Part shown: piece by piece, positions 1-8,303 of the stretch
Layout: every line of letters begins with the position of its first letter
Numbering within the stretch: position 1 is the first letter of the stretch
Assembly: GCA_014763615.1 (NCBI GenBank)
Contig: JACXVB010000031.1
Coordinates: forward strand, 1 to 36,048
Source of the DNA: Sphingobacteriales bacterium
Lineage (GTDB): Bacteria; Bacteroidota; Bacteroidia; Sphingobacteriales; Sphingobacteriaceae
Reading direction: 5' to 3'
Length of the DNA: 36,048 nt
Made by a program: the position numbers and the translations under genes
Notes under the pieces: generated by a model
Database searches by the model: none
Seen by the model: only the letters and a program-made list of their open reading frames with translations
Told to the model about the DNA's origin: nothing

Positions 1-39
1 GTAAGTTGTTTCATTGCAGTCTCAATTTGCATAAAACTT

Positions 40-69
40 AGGGGAGTTTATTTCTCCTCTTCGTTTTTT
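40..69 (+). terminator. possible rho-independent terminator
   Basis: A 7-bp stem (40-46 pairing with 54-60, one G-T pair) with a 7-nt loop is followed by TCGTTTTTT. A reading frame entering from the left edge on the plus strand ends with TAG at 39-41, so this could terminate a gene lying mostly outside the window. The stem is short, so the call is tentative. Confidence 0.4.
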
Positions 70-156
70 ATTGAGTTGCATTTATTACTTGAACTTACGC
101 TTTATTGAGTTATTTGATTTAAGATATTTTAGTATAAAAGGTAGTAATTCGGGAGT

Positions 157-248
157 GTCATATTAAATTTAGATGTTTGGCGTTGATTATAAAGTAGTTA
201 TAATTAATGTTCGAGTTTCGTTTAAAATGACTAATAATTTAATATGAC
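157..248. repeat. 13-bp perfect inverted repeat, 66-bp spacer
   Basis: GTCATATTAAATT at 157-169 is the exact reverse complement of 236-248. It sits in non-coding DNA about 120 bp left of the tRNA 3'-end fragment. Possible roles are recombinase arm-binding sites or a decayed element end. The arms are A/T-rich, so chance is not excluded. Confidence 0.45.
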
Positions 249-370
249 CAATGATTCCATTATCTTTAAACTACATTTATAGATAAAAAATATCAAGATA
301 AAAGTGAGTACATAGCGAGTACCAATTTTATTAAGCTACAATAAACTGATTTACAGCAATTAAAAGAATA

Positions 371-394
371 GGTTCGATTCCCCTACGGGCTACA
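371..394 (+). other. tRNA 3'-end remnant, probable attachment site
   Basis: The segment reads as the end of a tRNA: T-loop TTCGATT, the 3' half of the T-stem, the acceptor half TACGGGC and a T discriminator base. A complete tRNA would begin GCCCGTA. The sequence upstream (300-370) cannot form the D-arm, the anticodon arm or the 5' T-stem, and the match stops at GG, so this is not a working tRNA. Isolated 3' tRNA ends are the usual footprint of tyrosine-recombinase elements inserting into tRNA genes. The T73 base would suit a Thr or Cys tRNA, but identity is uncertain. The strong terminator immediately downstream supports 395 onward being the original chromosomal flank. Confidence 0.6.
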
Positions 395-403
395 TTATCA
401 AAC

Positions 404-441
404 AAAACCCCCTCTAAATACTTAATTTAGAGGGGGTTTTT
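404..441 (+). terminator. strong rho-independent terminator
   Basis: A perfect 16-bp stem (404-419 with 425-440) and a 5-nt loop ACTTA, with an A-run on one side and a T-run on the other, so it can work in both directions. On the plus strand it would end the tRNA-derived transcript; on the minus strand it lies about 40 bp downstream of the small gene at 479-916. Confidence 0.85.
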
Positions 442-478
442 GATTTTTACTGACACTCTTACTGACGGTTTTGATAAT

Positions 479-916
479 TTACTTTAGAAAGTATTTCGAT
501 ATAAAGCTTTTAGATTCTTTTTCATCTTGTGTACAAGGCTCACAATAAGTGCCAACACCGTTTACTGGTCCTTCATACAGCCAATTAAATAACTTATCAT
601 ATTTACCGCTCAAATCTTTTATTCTTAGTTTATCATTTTCTTGACTGACATATAAATTTACTTTATCGTTCAAAATCATTTTAAAACAAACCACAGTTCC
701 AATTTTCGATTTTCCTAAATATTCAACCTTTACTTTTTTTGCCTCTTTTCCGTAATAATAATTTATAACGGGCTGGTTTTTATCATCTATCCAAAAACTA
801 AATTCTTCAAACTTTGGGTTTCCATATTTTGATATGGAGTAGTTAGCAACTTGTTTTAAATTGGGTTGCAGAAATAGAAAAAATAGGGGTTGGATGTAAA
901 GTAAAATAGTAAACAT
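479..916 (-). CDS. hypothetical protein, possible N-terminal signal or anchor
   Basis: I do not recognise this ~145-residue protein. The ATG at 916 is chosen over an upstream GTG at 946 because it gives a plausible hydrophobic N-terminus (MFTILLYIQPLFFLFLQ) followed by a polar body. That body is rich in Lys, Tyr and Phe, with a late Cys-x-x-Cys (YCEPC). The N-terminus lacks a positive charge before the hydrophobic run, so export is uncertain. It stands alone between the terminator at 404-441 and the uxuA remnant, and reads toward the terminator. It could be a remnant of an integrated element or an ordinary species-specific gene. Confidence 0.45.
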   Translation of the reverse strand: MFTILLYIQPLFFLFLQPNLKQVANYSISKYGNPKFEEFSFWIDDKNQPVINYYYGKEAKKVKVEYLGKSKIGTVVCFKMILNDKVNLYVSQENDKLRIKDLSGKYDKLFNWLYEGPVNGVGTYCEPCTQDEKESKSFISKYFLK

Positions 917-946
917 GTTAAAAGGGTTAACGGTGGTATGGAACAC

Positions 947-1374
947 TTTTGATTTTTAAATGGCGCTGTTGTTACCGAACGTCTAAGTTATGCTTAGAAA
1001 ATTTATGTAGGTAGAACGGAGCCTTTTTTATTTCTAAGGCGCATTCAAGCAATAAATGCAACTTTCAGATTATAAAATTAGCCATAAAAACTTGATGAGG
1101 GGTTTTAAATTTTAGGTTTTTTTGGGTCTATTATTTGGTTTAAAGAGGAAGACTCAATAGTGAAAACACCCTTTTTTAAATAAAAATTGATCAATATTTA
1201 ACTCTATTTAAATTAGATATTCAGGATTTAATCTTTTAGGGGTATATTTTTGGATATATACTAATTTTGACGGGCTAAAATTTATTTTTGAGACTTCCTT
1301 TTCTTTATTTTTTTAGGTTTTATATGCGATAATAACCTTATCAGAAAAGCTTTTTAAAAGCGGATCACCAAAAA
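947..1374. other. intergenic stretch, no gene seen
   Basis: About 430 bp of AT-rich DNA with no supported gene. A short hairpin, GCTTTT/AAAAGC, lies near 1349-1361, just downstream of the uxuA remnant on the minus strand, and may be its old weak terminator. Nothing else is recognised. Confidence 0.5.
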
Positions 1375-1752
1375 TTAAGCTTGCATTTTTTGTATCGCTA
1401 GTTCTAGTCCTCTCAATTCGGCTAAACCTCTTAACCTACCAATTGCAGAATAACCCGGATTGGTTTTTTTGTTCAAGTCATCTAACATTTGATGTCCATG
1501 GTCTGGTCTCATCGGGATAGAAACTCTTCTTTTCTTCATTACGGCAAGCAATTCTTTTACCACAGCAAACATATCTACATCACCTTCTAAATGGTTATCT
1601 TCATAAAAATCACCAAACTCATTTCTTTTGGTGCTTCTTAAATGGATAAAGTGAATACGCTCTCCAAATTCCCTCACCATTTCGGGTAAGTTATTGTCTG
1701 CTCTTACGCCCAAAGAACCGGTGCAAAAGCATAATCCATTACTTTTAGCCGC
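1375..1752 (-). pseudogene. uxuA: mannonate dehydratase C-terminal fragment
   Basis: The fragment encodes about 126 residues with clear UxuA features: [13 protein letters not shown], then HLRSTKR, the [10 protein letters not shown] metal-site region and [12 protein letters not shown] near the end. UxuA converts D-mannonate to 2-keto-3-deoxygluconate in hexuronate breakdown and is normally about 390-400 residues, so roughly two thirds are missing. Homology continues in frame upstream of the first usable start (TTG at 1713) to a TAA at 1753-1755, where it stops abruptly. The N-terminal start of a LacI regulator begins about 15 bp further on. An internal deletion joining two formerly neighbouring minus-strand genes is the simplest reading. 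The fragment keeps the true C-terminus but cannot be an active enzyme. Confidence 0.85.
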
Positions 1753-1768
1753 TTAAACCGAACTCACG

Positions 1769-1897
1769 TTAATCTAACACCTTCTTTTTGGTGTCTTCGC
1801 TAATCTCATAGCTATCGCTTAAAGCCCTAGAAACGGTTGAAACAGAAAAACCTAAGGCTTGCGCAATATCTTTCATGGTTGTTGGCTTCATCATCAT
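1769..1897 (-). pseudogene. LacI-family regulator, N-terminal fragment
   Basis: From ATG 1876 (or 1897) the minus strand encodes about 35-42 residues and ends at TAA 1769-1771. The segment MKDIAQALGFSVSTVSRALS followed by DTKKKVLD is a textbook LacI helix-turn-helix, but it stops before the hinge helix and has no sugar-binding domain. The break lies next to the broken end of uxuA, so both look like products of one deletion. In Bacteroidota, LacI regulators often sit upstream of sugar-catabolic genes, consistent with this having been the uxuA-locus regulator. A second, full-length LacI gene lies at 4737-5726. Confidence 0.75.
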
Positions 1898-2014
1898 CTT
1901 TCAGATTTAGGGTAAAATTAAAATTCTATTCTCAAATCGGGTTAAAATCTATGGGCTTGATATAAAAATAAGATATACTTTCCATTTACTGGCTTTAATT
2001 TGAGATATTTGATG

Positions 2015-2038
2015 TTAGCCAAAGCCTAGTTAGGCTAA
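2015..2038. promoter_or_regulatory. palindrome upstream of glycosidase gene
   Basis: AGCCTA-GT-TAGGCT occupies 2023-2036, and overlapping TTAGCC/GGCTAA arms lie at 2015-2020 and 2033-2038. It ends 23 bp before the ATG at 2061. It may be a repressor operator (LacI-type or other) or an RNA hairpin in the leader. No binding evidence exists in the sequence itself. Confidence 0.3.
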
Positions 2039-2060
2039 AATCCTAAAAGTTTAATTCATC

Positions 2061-4745
2061 ATGTTTAAAAAATATAAAGAAACCGTTTCTGCCATTTTAA
2101 TTATTCTTTCCATATCTTCTTGTGATATGAAACCGCAACCTAAAGAGATTTATGCGAATCAAGAATTTCAAGTTTATCCTGATAAAGTCATTCAACATGA
2201 TTTTAAAGCCGAGGCGCTTTCTGCTACAGAAATAAAATCAAACTATGAAAGTCCGCAAAATCAATTCATCAAGCCAGTTTTGATTTTAAAATTTAGCGTG
2301 AATGGTCAAGATAATGAGATGCCGGTGGGCAAAAATCATCAGCTCAACTTGGTTTCTAAATCAAATGATGATGTATCGCCAATCATTACTTTTGGGCAGC
2401 AATACACCGATCAAACTCGTTTGCCGGCAAACCTTTATTTAAAATCGAATACCAAAATCACCCTTAAAGTTGATATGAAAGCAGTGCTAAAGGCTTTTAA
2501 AAATGAAGGCTTTTATACTTTTTATGATGGTTCTAAATTGTATAAAAGTGATTTTAAAGGAGTTTTTGTAGCCGGAAATTTAGCGCCACTCAATTGGGAT
2601 TTTGCCAATTTGGGTAACAACAAAAAGCTGCAATTACAAGACCCAGACGGAGATGGCATCTACACTTTAGATTTAATATTAAACAAAAAAGAGGATCAGA
2701 AATCTATTGCATCTTCCTGGAAATTGAAGAATAATATTTCTGCATTTCCACAATATCACTCCGATTTTGTGCTTTCAGATGCACTTTACAATTTGGCTTT
2801 GGATGAGATGCAAAATGCCATTGAACCTGATAGCACTTTTAGAACGGGTAAAGAATGGGCAGGCGTTTGGACGCGAGATATTAGCTACAGTATCATTCTT
2901 TCGATGGCGGTTTTACAACCCAAAGTAGCCATGATTTCTTTGATGAGAAAGGTAAAAAATAATCGGGTGATTCAGGATACCGGAACAGGAGGTTCTTACC
3001 CGATTTCTACCGACAGAATGATTTGGGCCGTAGCAGCTTGGGAAGTTTATAAAACTACGGGAGATAAAAATTGGTTACAACAAACCTATCAAATTGTTAA
3101 AAATTCAGTTGCTGATGATGAGCAATTAGTATATGATGAAGAAACCGGTTTAGCCAGGGGCGAATCTTCTTTTCTAGATTGGCGAGAGCAAACTTATCCA
3201 AAATGGATGCAAGCAGCGGATATTTATGAGTCGGAATGTTTGGGCACCAATGCCGTTCATTTTGAAGTGAATAAAGTTTTAGCTCAAATGGCTCAAGAAA
3301 TAGGCGAGGCGGAGGAAGCAAAACAGCATGAGCAAATAGCAGAGCGGATTAAAAAAGGAATCAATACTTATTTATGGATGCCAGAAAAGGGTTATTATGG
3401 TCAGTTCTTGTACGGCAGAAAGTATAAAATTTTATCGCCACGTTCTGAAGCTTTGGGCGAAGCTTTGACCGTTTTATTTGGTATTGCAGAAGGAGATAGA
3501 GCAGAAAAAGTAATAGAAAATACGCCAGTAAACAGTTTTGGGATTCCTTGTATCTACCCTCAAATTCCAGAAATTTTGCCTTATCATAATAACGCGGTTT
3601 GGCCTTTTGTACAGTCGTATTGGGCTTTGGCAGCGGCTAAGGCAGGAAATGCAAGCTCAGTGATGCAAAGTATTGCCAGCGTTTATCGTCCGGCGGCTTT
3701 GTTTCTCACCAATAAAGAGAATTTTGTGGCATCTACTGGAGATTATGCGGGTACTCAAATCAATTCTAGCAATATGCTTTGGAGTTTATCCGGAAGTATA
3801 AGCTTGGTTTACAAAGTGCTTTTTGGGATACATTATGAAGCTAACGCTTTAAAATTTGAGCCTTTTGTTCCGCAAAAGCTAGCTGGAGATCGCTCTTTAA
3901 AACAGTTAAAATATCGAAATGCCGTTTTGGATATCGAGATGAAAGGCTTTGGAAAACTAAAATCAATAGCTTTGGATGGGAAAGCATTGGCAAAACCTCA
4001 AATTCCTGCTTCACTAAGTGGAAAGCATCAAATATCCATCGTTTTAGATAATGAGGAAAAGGATGACAAAATTAATTTGGTAGAAGGATACTTTTCTTTG
4101 CCGGCACCAGAAGTAGTATTAAATCAGCAAAGTATTTCTTGGAAAAAAATGGATGGAGCAATTAGCTATCAGATCATCAAAAATGGAAAATTGGACGCTA
4201 CCGTAAATACCACAGTGTTTAAGTTAAAAGATGCAGGAGAATATCAAGTGCTTGCTTTAGATAAAAATCAGGTAAGTTCTTTTGCATCTCAACCTATTGA
4301 TTTTTATCCGGCTTCAGCCGAACAAATTATTCAGCTTGAAAATTCAGTGTCAAAATCGGCATTGCCTTATCAAGGATTTAACGGACAAGGTTTTATCGAA
4401 ATTTCTAAAGAGAAAAATACATCCATCAATCTAAAAGTCAACATTACTGAGGCAGGTTTATTCGCTTTATCTTTTAGATATGCCAATGGTAACGGACCGA
4501 TAAATACCGAAAATAAATGTGCGATACGTTCTTTGTATTTAGATAATCATAATGTTGGAGCTATGGTTTTTCCGCAAAGAGGTAAAGATGAATGGTCTAA
4601 CTGGGGTTTTAGTAATCTCCAAAAAATCAGTTTAACAAAAGGTACTCATGAGTTTAAACTAAAATTCGAGGCTTTTGATGAAAACATGAACGGAGCCGTT
4701 AACCAAGCGATGTTAGATGAATTAAAATTGGTAAAGTTAAATTGA
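2061..4745 (+). CDS. multidomain six-hairpin glycosidase-like lipoprotein
   Basis: This 894-residue protein starts with a lipoprotein signal peptide (Cys21, ISSCD) and so is anchored in an envelope membrane. Residues ~165-210 (VFVAGN...DPDGDGIYTLDL) resemble a starch-binding/E-set module. Residues ~235-615 look like an (alpha/alpha)6 barrel of the GH63/MGH1/glycogen-debranching superfamily, with WTRDIS at 270-275 and DWREQTYPKWM at 373-383. Residues ~690-750 look Ig/FnIII-like. The last ~130 residues resemble a CBM6/35 jelly roll (FRYANGNG and a late Trp-Ser-Asn-Trp-Gly). A likely role is cleaving an alpha-linked glycan outside the cytoplasm, but the substrate and exact GH family are not determinable here. 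The gene ends tail-to-tail with the LacI gene, overlapping it by 9 bp. A tight sugar locus follows. Confidence 0.75.
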   Translation: MFKKYKETVSAILIILSISSCDMKPQPKEIYANQEFQVYPDKVIQHDFKAEALSATEIKSNYESPQNQFIKPVLILKFSVNGQDNEMPVGKNHQLNLVSKSNDDVSPIITFGQQYTDQTRLPANLYLKSNTKITLKVDMKAVLKAFKNEGFYTFYDGSKLYKSDFKGVFVAGNLAPLNWDFANLGNNKKLQLQDPDGDGIYTLDLILNKKEDQKSIASSWKLKNNISAFPQYHSDFVLSDALYNLALDEMQNAIEPDSTFRTGKEWAGVWTRDISYSIILSMAVLQPKVAMISLMRKVKNNRVIQDTGTGGSYPISTDRMIWAVAAWEVYKTTGDKNWLQQTYQIVKNSVADDEQLVYDEETGLARGESSFLDWREQTYPKWMQAADIYESECLGTNAVHFEVNKVLAQMAQEIGEAEEAKQHEQIAERIKKGINTYLWMPEKGYYGQFLYGRKYKILSPRSEALGEALTVLFGIAEGDRAEKVIENTPVNSFGIPCIYPQIPEILPYHNNAVWPFVQSYWALAAAKAGNASSVMQSIASVYRPAALFLTNKENFVASTGDYAGTQINSSNMLWSLSGSISLVYKVLFGIHYEANALKFEPFVPQKLAGDRSLKQLKYRNAVLDIEMKGFGKLKSIALDGKALAKPQIPASLSGKHQISIVLDNEEKDDKINLVEGYFSLPAPEVVLNQQSISWKKMDGAISYQIIKNGKLDATVNTTVFKLKDAGEYQVLALDKNQVSSFASQPIDFYPASAEQIIQLENSVSKSALPYQGFNGQGFIEISKEKNTSINLKVNITEAGLFALSFRYANGNGPINTENKCAIRSLYLDNHNVGAMVFPQRGKDEWSNWGFSNLQKISLTKGTHEFKLKFEAFDENMNGAVNQAMLDELKLVKLN

Positions 4746-5726
4746 CCCTCCGTTAATTAATACCGAATCTATACTTAATTCTTGAGCATAAGTATGACCG
4801 GCTAGATATTTCATCATTCTGTTAAACGCTAATTTTCCAAGTTTAAATCCACTAGTTTCTGCGTATGCAATTTCAGGATAATATAACTGCGGGATAAAGC
4901 CGTCGCTGATAGCAACGATACTTAAATCATCTGGAATCTTTATTTGAAGTTTTTGAACAGATTTCATAACGCCGGTTAATAACTCATCACTCATACAAAA
5001 TATGGCGTCTGGTTTTGTTTTATAAACGGTTTCCTCAAAAATTGAGCTCGCTTTTGAGGCATTTTCAGCAAAAAATAGTTGAAACTCGCAATCATTTTTT
5101 TTACCAACAATATTATTAAACGAATTTAATCTACGTTGAGTGATAGACATATTCTGATCTCCAAAAAACGCTAAGATATTCTTTTTACCCTTGTTTAATA
5201 GTGCATTTACAGCTAATTCAGTAGCTGCTGCATCTGCTACGCAAACTTTGTTGCAAGTATCAAAATCAGGAACTTTATCGAAGAAAATTATAGGAATATC
5301 TTGTTCTTCAACTTTAATAAAAGGTTTTATATCAACCGTTTTAGAAGAGATAGAGACAAATATTCCGGCCACTCTACTTAGTTTACAACGTTTTAAATTT
5401 TCGAGTTCAATGCTAGGATCATCAACCGATTGTAAAATCATGAGCGAATAACCGTAGCGTCTGGCTTCTTCTTCAAGAGAATTAATGAAAGAATGATAGA
5501 AGTAACTCGACACAGCAGGTACAATCACGCCAAATTCTTTACTTTTGTTTGTCCTAAGATTTATTGCATAAGTATTAGGCTCATATTCTAAAATCTCGGC
5601 AAGTTCTTGCACTTTATCTTTGGTTTGTTGTGCAATATCTGGATGATCTTTTAATGCTCTGGATACTGTAGATATACTAAGATTCAGCATATCTGCTAAT
5701 TTTTTTAAGGTAACGTTTGCTTTCAA
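4737..5726 (-). CDS. LacI-family transcriptional regulator
   Basis: At 329 residues this is a full-length LacI/GalR repressor. The helix-turn-helix is at residues ~5-25 (LKKLADMLNLSISTVSRAL), followed by a hinge region and a periplasmic-binding-protein-like effector domain (EFGVIVPAVSSYFYHSFINS; PDAIFCMSDELLTGVM; DLSIVAISDG). It is divergent from the sugar genes starting at 5874 and convergent with the glycosidase gene, overlapping that gene's end by 9 bp. This position predicts control of the flanking hydrolase, kinase and transporter genes in response to a sugar, with operators in 5727-5873. The effector cannot be read from sequence. Confidence 0.9.
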   Translation of the reverse strand: MKANVTLKKLADMLNLSISTVSRALKDHPDIAQQTKDKVQELAEILEYEPNTYAINLRTNKSKEFGVIVPAVSSYFYHSFINSLEEEARRYGYSLMILQSVDDPSIELENLKRCKLSRVAGIFVSISSKTVDIKPFIKVEEQDIPIIFFDKVPDFDTCNKVCVADAAATELAVNALLNKGKKNILAFFGDQNMSITQRRLNSFNNIVGKKNDCEFQLFFAENASKASSIFEETVYKTKPDAIFCMSDELLTGVMKSVQKLQIKIPDDLSIVAISDGFIPQLYYPEIAYAETSGFKLGKLAFNRMMKYLAGHTYAQELSIDSVLINGGSI

Positions 5727-5762
5727 TTGGATTTTTTAGGTTCTTAAATATACAATTTTTGA

Positions 5763-5776
5763 ACAATAAACATTGT
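5763..5776. promoter_or_regulatory. candidate LacI operator palindrome
   Basis: ACAAT-AAAC-ATTGT is a 5-bp-arm palindrome located 37 bp upstream of the LacI gene start and about 100 bp before the divergent sugar operon. Its place between a LacI gene and its likely target operon is suggestive, but the arms are short and A/T-rich. Confidence 0.3.
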
Positions 5777-5873
5777 CGCAAACCTTTGAAATAGAAAACG
5801 CTATTTTTTTTATTTGGATTTATTTAATTTACAGCAACCAATTTTATAAACTAAATTAAAATTCAATGTATAA

Positions 5874-6419
5874 ATGCCTCCATTTTTAGTAATATTGGTT
5901 TGGTCTATATCTCTTTTGGTTCAAGAAAGCATTGGCCTAAGGAGAAATTTGAGCAATTCGGTAAACCAAACAATTGCCGGAGCAGCCCAAAAATACAACT
6001 ATAGCAACAATACCTGTAGTGCCCTCTGGGCGATGTTTAGTTATATTTTTGATGCTGAGCGGAGTGATTTTAATAATTTTTTTAACGATTGGAAAATTAG
6101 GAGAAAGAAAGATCAAGTAACCTTAGCTTTTGACAATTATAGAGCTAACCAAAATATTAATATGTCAAGGTCAAGGGATTCACATCTTTTAAATGTTAAA
6201 AGAGAAGAAGCAGAGCTACTAGAATTCATGACATTTAAAGGTGCAAATACCAGCCAGAATGAATCAATTGCTTATAAGATTCTAAATTGGGCAAATTTAC
6301 ATCGAAATGATGACACCAATGATGATCAATCAACCCAATATTTAGTGTGGTCAATCCCATTGGGAGAAAAATGCTGTTTGGCTGAAAGTTTTGAGGTTAA
6401 AAACATTCCCTTTATCTAA
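5874..6419 (+). pseudogene. decayed reading frame, possibly a PfkB-type sugar kinase
   Basis: The open frame encodes 181 residues that do not look like a normal folded protein from its annotated start. Parts resemble a PfkB/fructokinase in order: IAGAAQKYNYSNN (the GG-x-N-x-A region, with KFEQFGKPNN just before it in another frame), VTLAFDNYRANQNI, LLNVKREEAELLEF and LGEKCCLAESFEVKNIPFI. The catalytic GAGD region is absent, and a ribokinase-family protein should be about 300 residues. An earlier ATG at 5865 hits a stop after six codons. I infer frameshifts plus loss of the C-terminus. The frame ends 14 bp before the invertase-kinase fusion and is co-oriented with it. The alternative is an unrelated hypothetical gene; the PfkB match is by eye only. 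Confidence 0.4.
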
Positions 6420-6433
6420 AAATTCGACAATTA

Positions 6434-8293
6434 ATGGAGAACCAGAAGGATTCAGAAGAATTATTTTCAAAAGCAGTTCAACTTCTAAAAGAAGCGTCTT
6501 TTAAAAATGGGATTAAAGCCTCGTTAGAAGTAGATGATAATTATAATCGAGTTTGGGCTAGAGACAGTGCCGTAGCCGCTTTATCGATTCTTTCAGCAGA
6601 ACTTCAGTCCTTATATCCTGCCATCCAATCGTCTATACGCTTATTAATGAATTGCAGTGCTGAAAATGGTCAAATCCCATCTAATGTGGAGCTTGATGAA
6701 AATGGAAATGTTCAATCGATAAGTTTTGGCGGACCAGTAGGGAGAACAGATGCTAGTTTTTGGTGGTTAATTATGGCTATACAGTTTTTACAAAAAGAGC
6801 CAAATAACGATTTAAGAAACGATGTAAAACTAAAAGCAGACAATATATTTCAACTTGCTAATGCGTGGGAGTTTAACTATAAACACTTAATGTATTTGCC
6901 ACTCAGTGGAAATTGGGCGGATGAATATGTAACTCATGGTTATGTTCTTTATGATCAGATTTTGAGGTTTTGGGCATTTGATTTAGCAGCTGACTTTTTT
7001 AACCAGACTAATTGGAAGGAAAAATCAGATAAAATAAGAAATAGTATAAAACAACATTTTCTTCTTGAAACAGATTTTCAAGGAACCGTTTTTACAGAGG
7101 CCATGAAAACGTCTTTGTCGAAAATTGATTTAGAAAAAGATTTTATATCTTCCTTCACCCCTGCAGATTTTATTCCAAATGTAGACGCTTGGTCTGTTGG
7201 TTTATTATTGCTATTAAAAATACCTTCATCAGCAACAACTAAAAAGCTCATAAACTCGTTAAAACGGATTTTTATAGAGGCTAACCGTAAAGGAATTCCG
7301 GCATTTTATCCGTTTATAGAGCCTGAGAGTTCTCTTTATCAACAATTAGTGTTGAACCATAATTTTAGATTTAAAAATTATCCTGGGCACTTCCATAATG
7401 GAGGAATATGGCCCGTGATCAACGGTTTTTTAGTGGCAGGTTTAATGCAAGTAGCAGAAGATGAGTTTGCTCATGAACTTAAGCAAGCCTTAGAAAATCA
7501 GCTATTAAAAGCAAAGGATATTGCGCCCTTTTCGGAATATTTTGATGGGATAAAAGGTGAAGCTAATGGGGTAAAAAATCTTTGCTATAGTGCATCGGGC
7601 TACATATTAGCATTTCAGGCAACTCACCATTCAAATGAATTTAAGAATCGAATACTTTATTCTCAAACGCTGCAAGCACAAATTTTTGAAAAAATAAAAA
7701 ATCCAGTATTAAATATCATCAAGCATTTAAATTTTAATAAAGTTAAAACTACAGTAGTTGCTATTGCGGGCGAATCTGGATCTGGAAAAACAACTCTTGC
7801 TAATTACTTGCAATTGCAATTGCAACAAATGGGCTATAAAGTAATGGTACTTCATCAGGATGAATATTTTAAACTTCCACCAAAAAAAAATCATGAAGCG
7901 AGAATGAATGACTTTGAAGTGATTGGTCCACAAGAGGTTAAATTAGATGTGATAGATGAACATATAGAAGTTATAAGAAAGCAACTCCAGAATACCCTTG
8001 CTGTTCCGTACATGAATTGGGTATCAGACAGTGAAGAAAGTAGGTTTTTAGATATTTCTAAAACGGATGTTTTAATTGTAGAGGGAACTTATACCTCATT
8101 ATTAAAAAGTCCAGATTATAAGCTGTTTATCGATACTAATTATCTTCAGACTAAACAAAATAGGATTAAAAGAAATCGAGAAAAGGTAACTGATTTTATA
8201 GAAAAAGTACTTCAAAAAGAAAGTGAAATAATTCGAAGTCATAGAAAGTTAGCGACTTTAATATTAGATAATCAATTAAATATTATTTCTTAA
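6434..8293 (+). CDS. GH100/invertase-like hydrolase fused to P-loop sugar/uridine-kinase-like domain
   Basis: This 619-residue protein has no signal peptide and should be cytoplasmic. Residues ~1-400 form a six-hairpin glycosidase-like domain: VWARDSAVAA (40-49), GRTDASFWW (103-111), HNGGIWP (321-327) and FSEYFDG (366-372), then a Cys/Tyr/Ser run ending in SGYILAF. The Asp106 and Glu368 neighbourhoods resemble the catalytic Asp and Glu regions of GH100 neutral/alkaline invertases. Residues ~438-619 are a uridine-kinase/phosphoribulokinase-type kinase: Walker A GESGSGKTT (446-454), HQDEYF (474-479), VLIVEGTY (546-553) and a basic lid RIKRNREK (577-584). A hydrolase fused to a kinase suggests that a disaccharide is split and a released sugar phosphorylated in one protein. 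Substrate is inference; the sucrose-like reading rests on GH100 resemblance and the SLC45-type transporter 10 bp downstream. Confidence 0.8.
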   Translation: MENQKDSEELFSKAVQLLKEASFKNGIKASLEVDDNYNRVWARDSAVAALSILSAELQSLYPAIQSSIRLLMNCSAENGQIPSNVELDENGNVQSISFGGPVGRTDASFWWLIMAIQFLQKEPNNDLRNDVKLKADNIFQLANAWEFNYKHLMYLPLSGNWADEYVTHGYVLYDQILRFWAFDLAADFFNQTNWKEKSDKIRNSIKQHFLLETDFQGTVFTEAMKTSLSKIDLEKDFISSFTPADFIPNVDAWSVGLLLLLKIPSSATTKKLINSLKRIFIEANRKGIPAFYPFIEPESSLYQQLVLNHNFRFKNYPGHFHNGGIWPVINGFLVAGLMQVAEDEFAHELKQALENQLLKAKDIAPFSEYFDGIKGEANGVKNLCYSASGYILAFQATHHSNEFKNRILYSQTLQAQIFEKIKNPVLNIIKHLNFNKVKTTVVAIAGESGSGKTTLANYLQLQLQQMGYKVMVLHQDEYFKLPPKKNHEARMNDFEVIGPQEVKLDVIDEHIEVIRKQLQNTLAVPYMNWVSDSEESRFLDISKTDVLIVEGTYTSLLKSPDYKLFIDTNYLQTKQNRIKRNREKVTDFIEKVLQKESEIIRSHRKLATLILDNQLNIIS

Positions 8294-8303
8294 TGTTAAA
8301 CAC

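Larger units (their letters stand above)
1..370. other. gene-poor AT-rich segment left of the tRNA remnant
   Basis: No convincing gene is seen, apart from a possible gene end at 1-41 on the plus strand. It contains the 13-bp inverted repeat listed separately. If the tRNA fragment at 371-394 is an attachment-site duplicate, this stretch would be the outer end of an integrated element, but no integrase gene is visible in the window. Confidence 0.4.

Noticed and set aside
300-394. A complete tRNA gene ending at ~392
   Set aside because: No D-arm, anticodon arm or 5' acceptor strand can be found upstream; only the 3' end matches.
447-466. TTACTGAC direct repeat (447-454, 459-466)
   Set aside because: Only two 8-bp copies in AT-rich DNA, close to the terminator; too short to call an element.
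3097-3321. Short minus-strand frame inside the glycosidase gene
   Set aside because: No recognisable protein and fully covered by a strong coding region on the plus strand.
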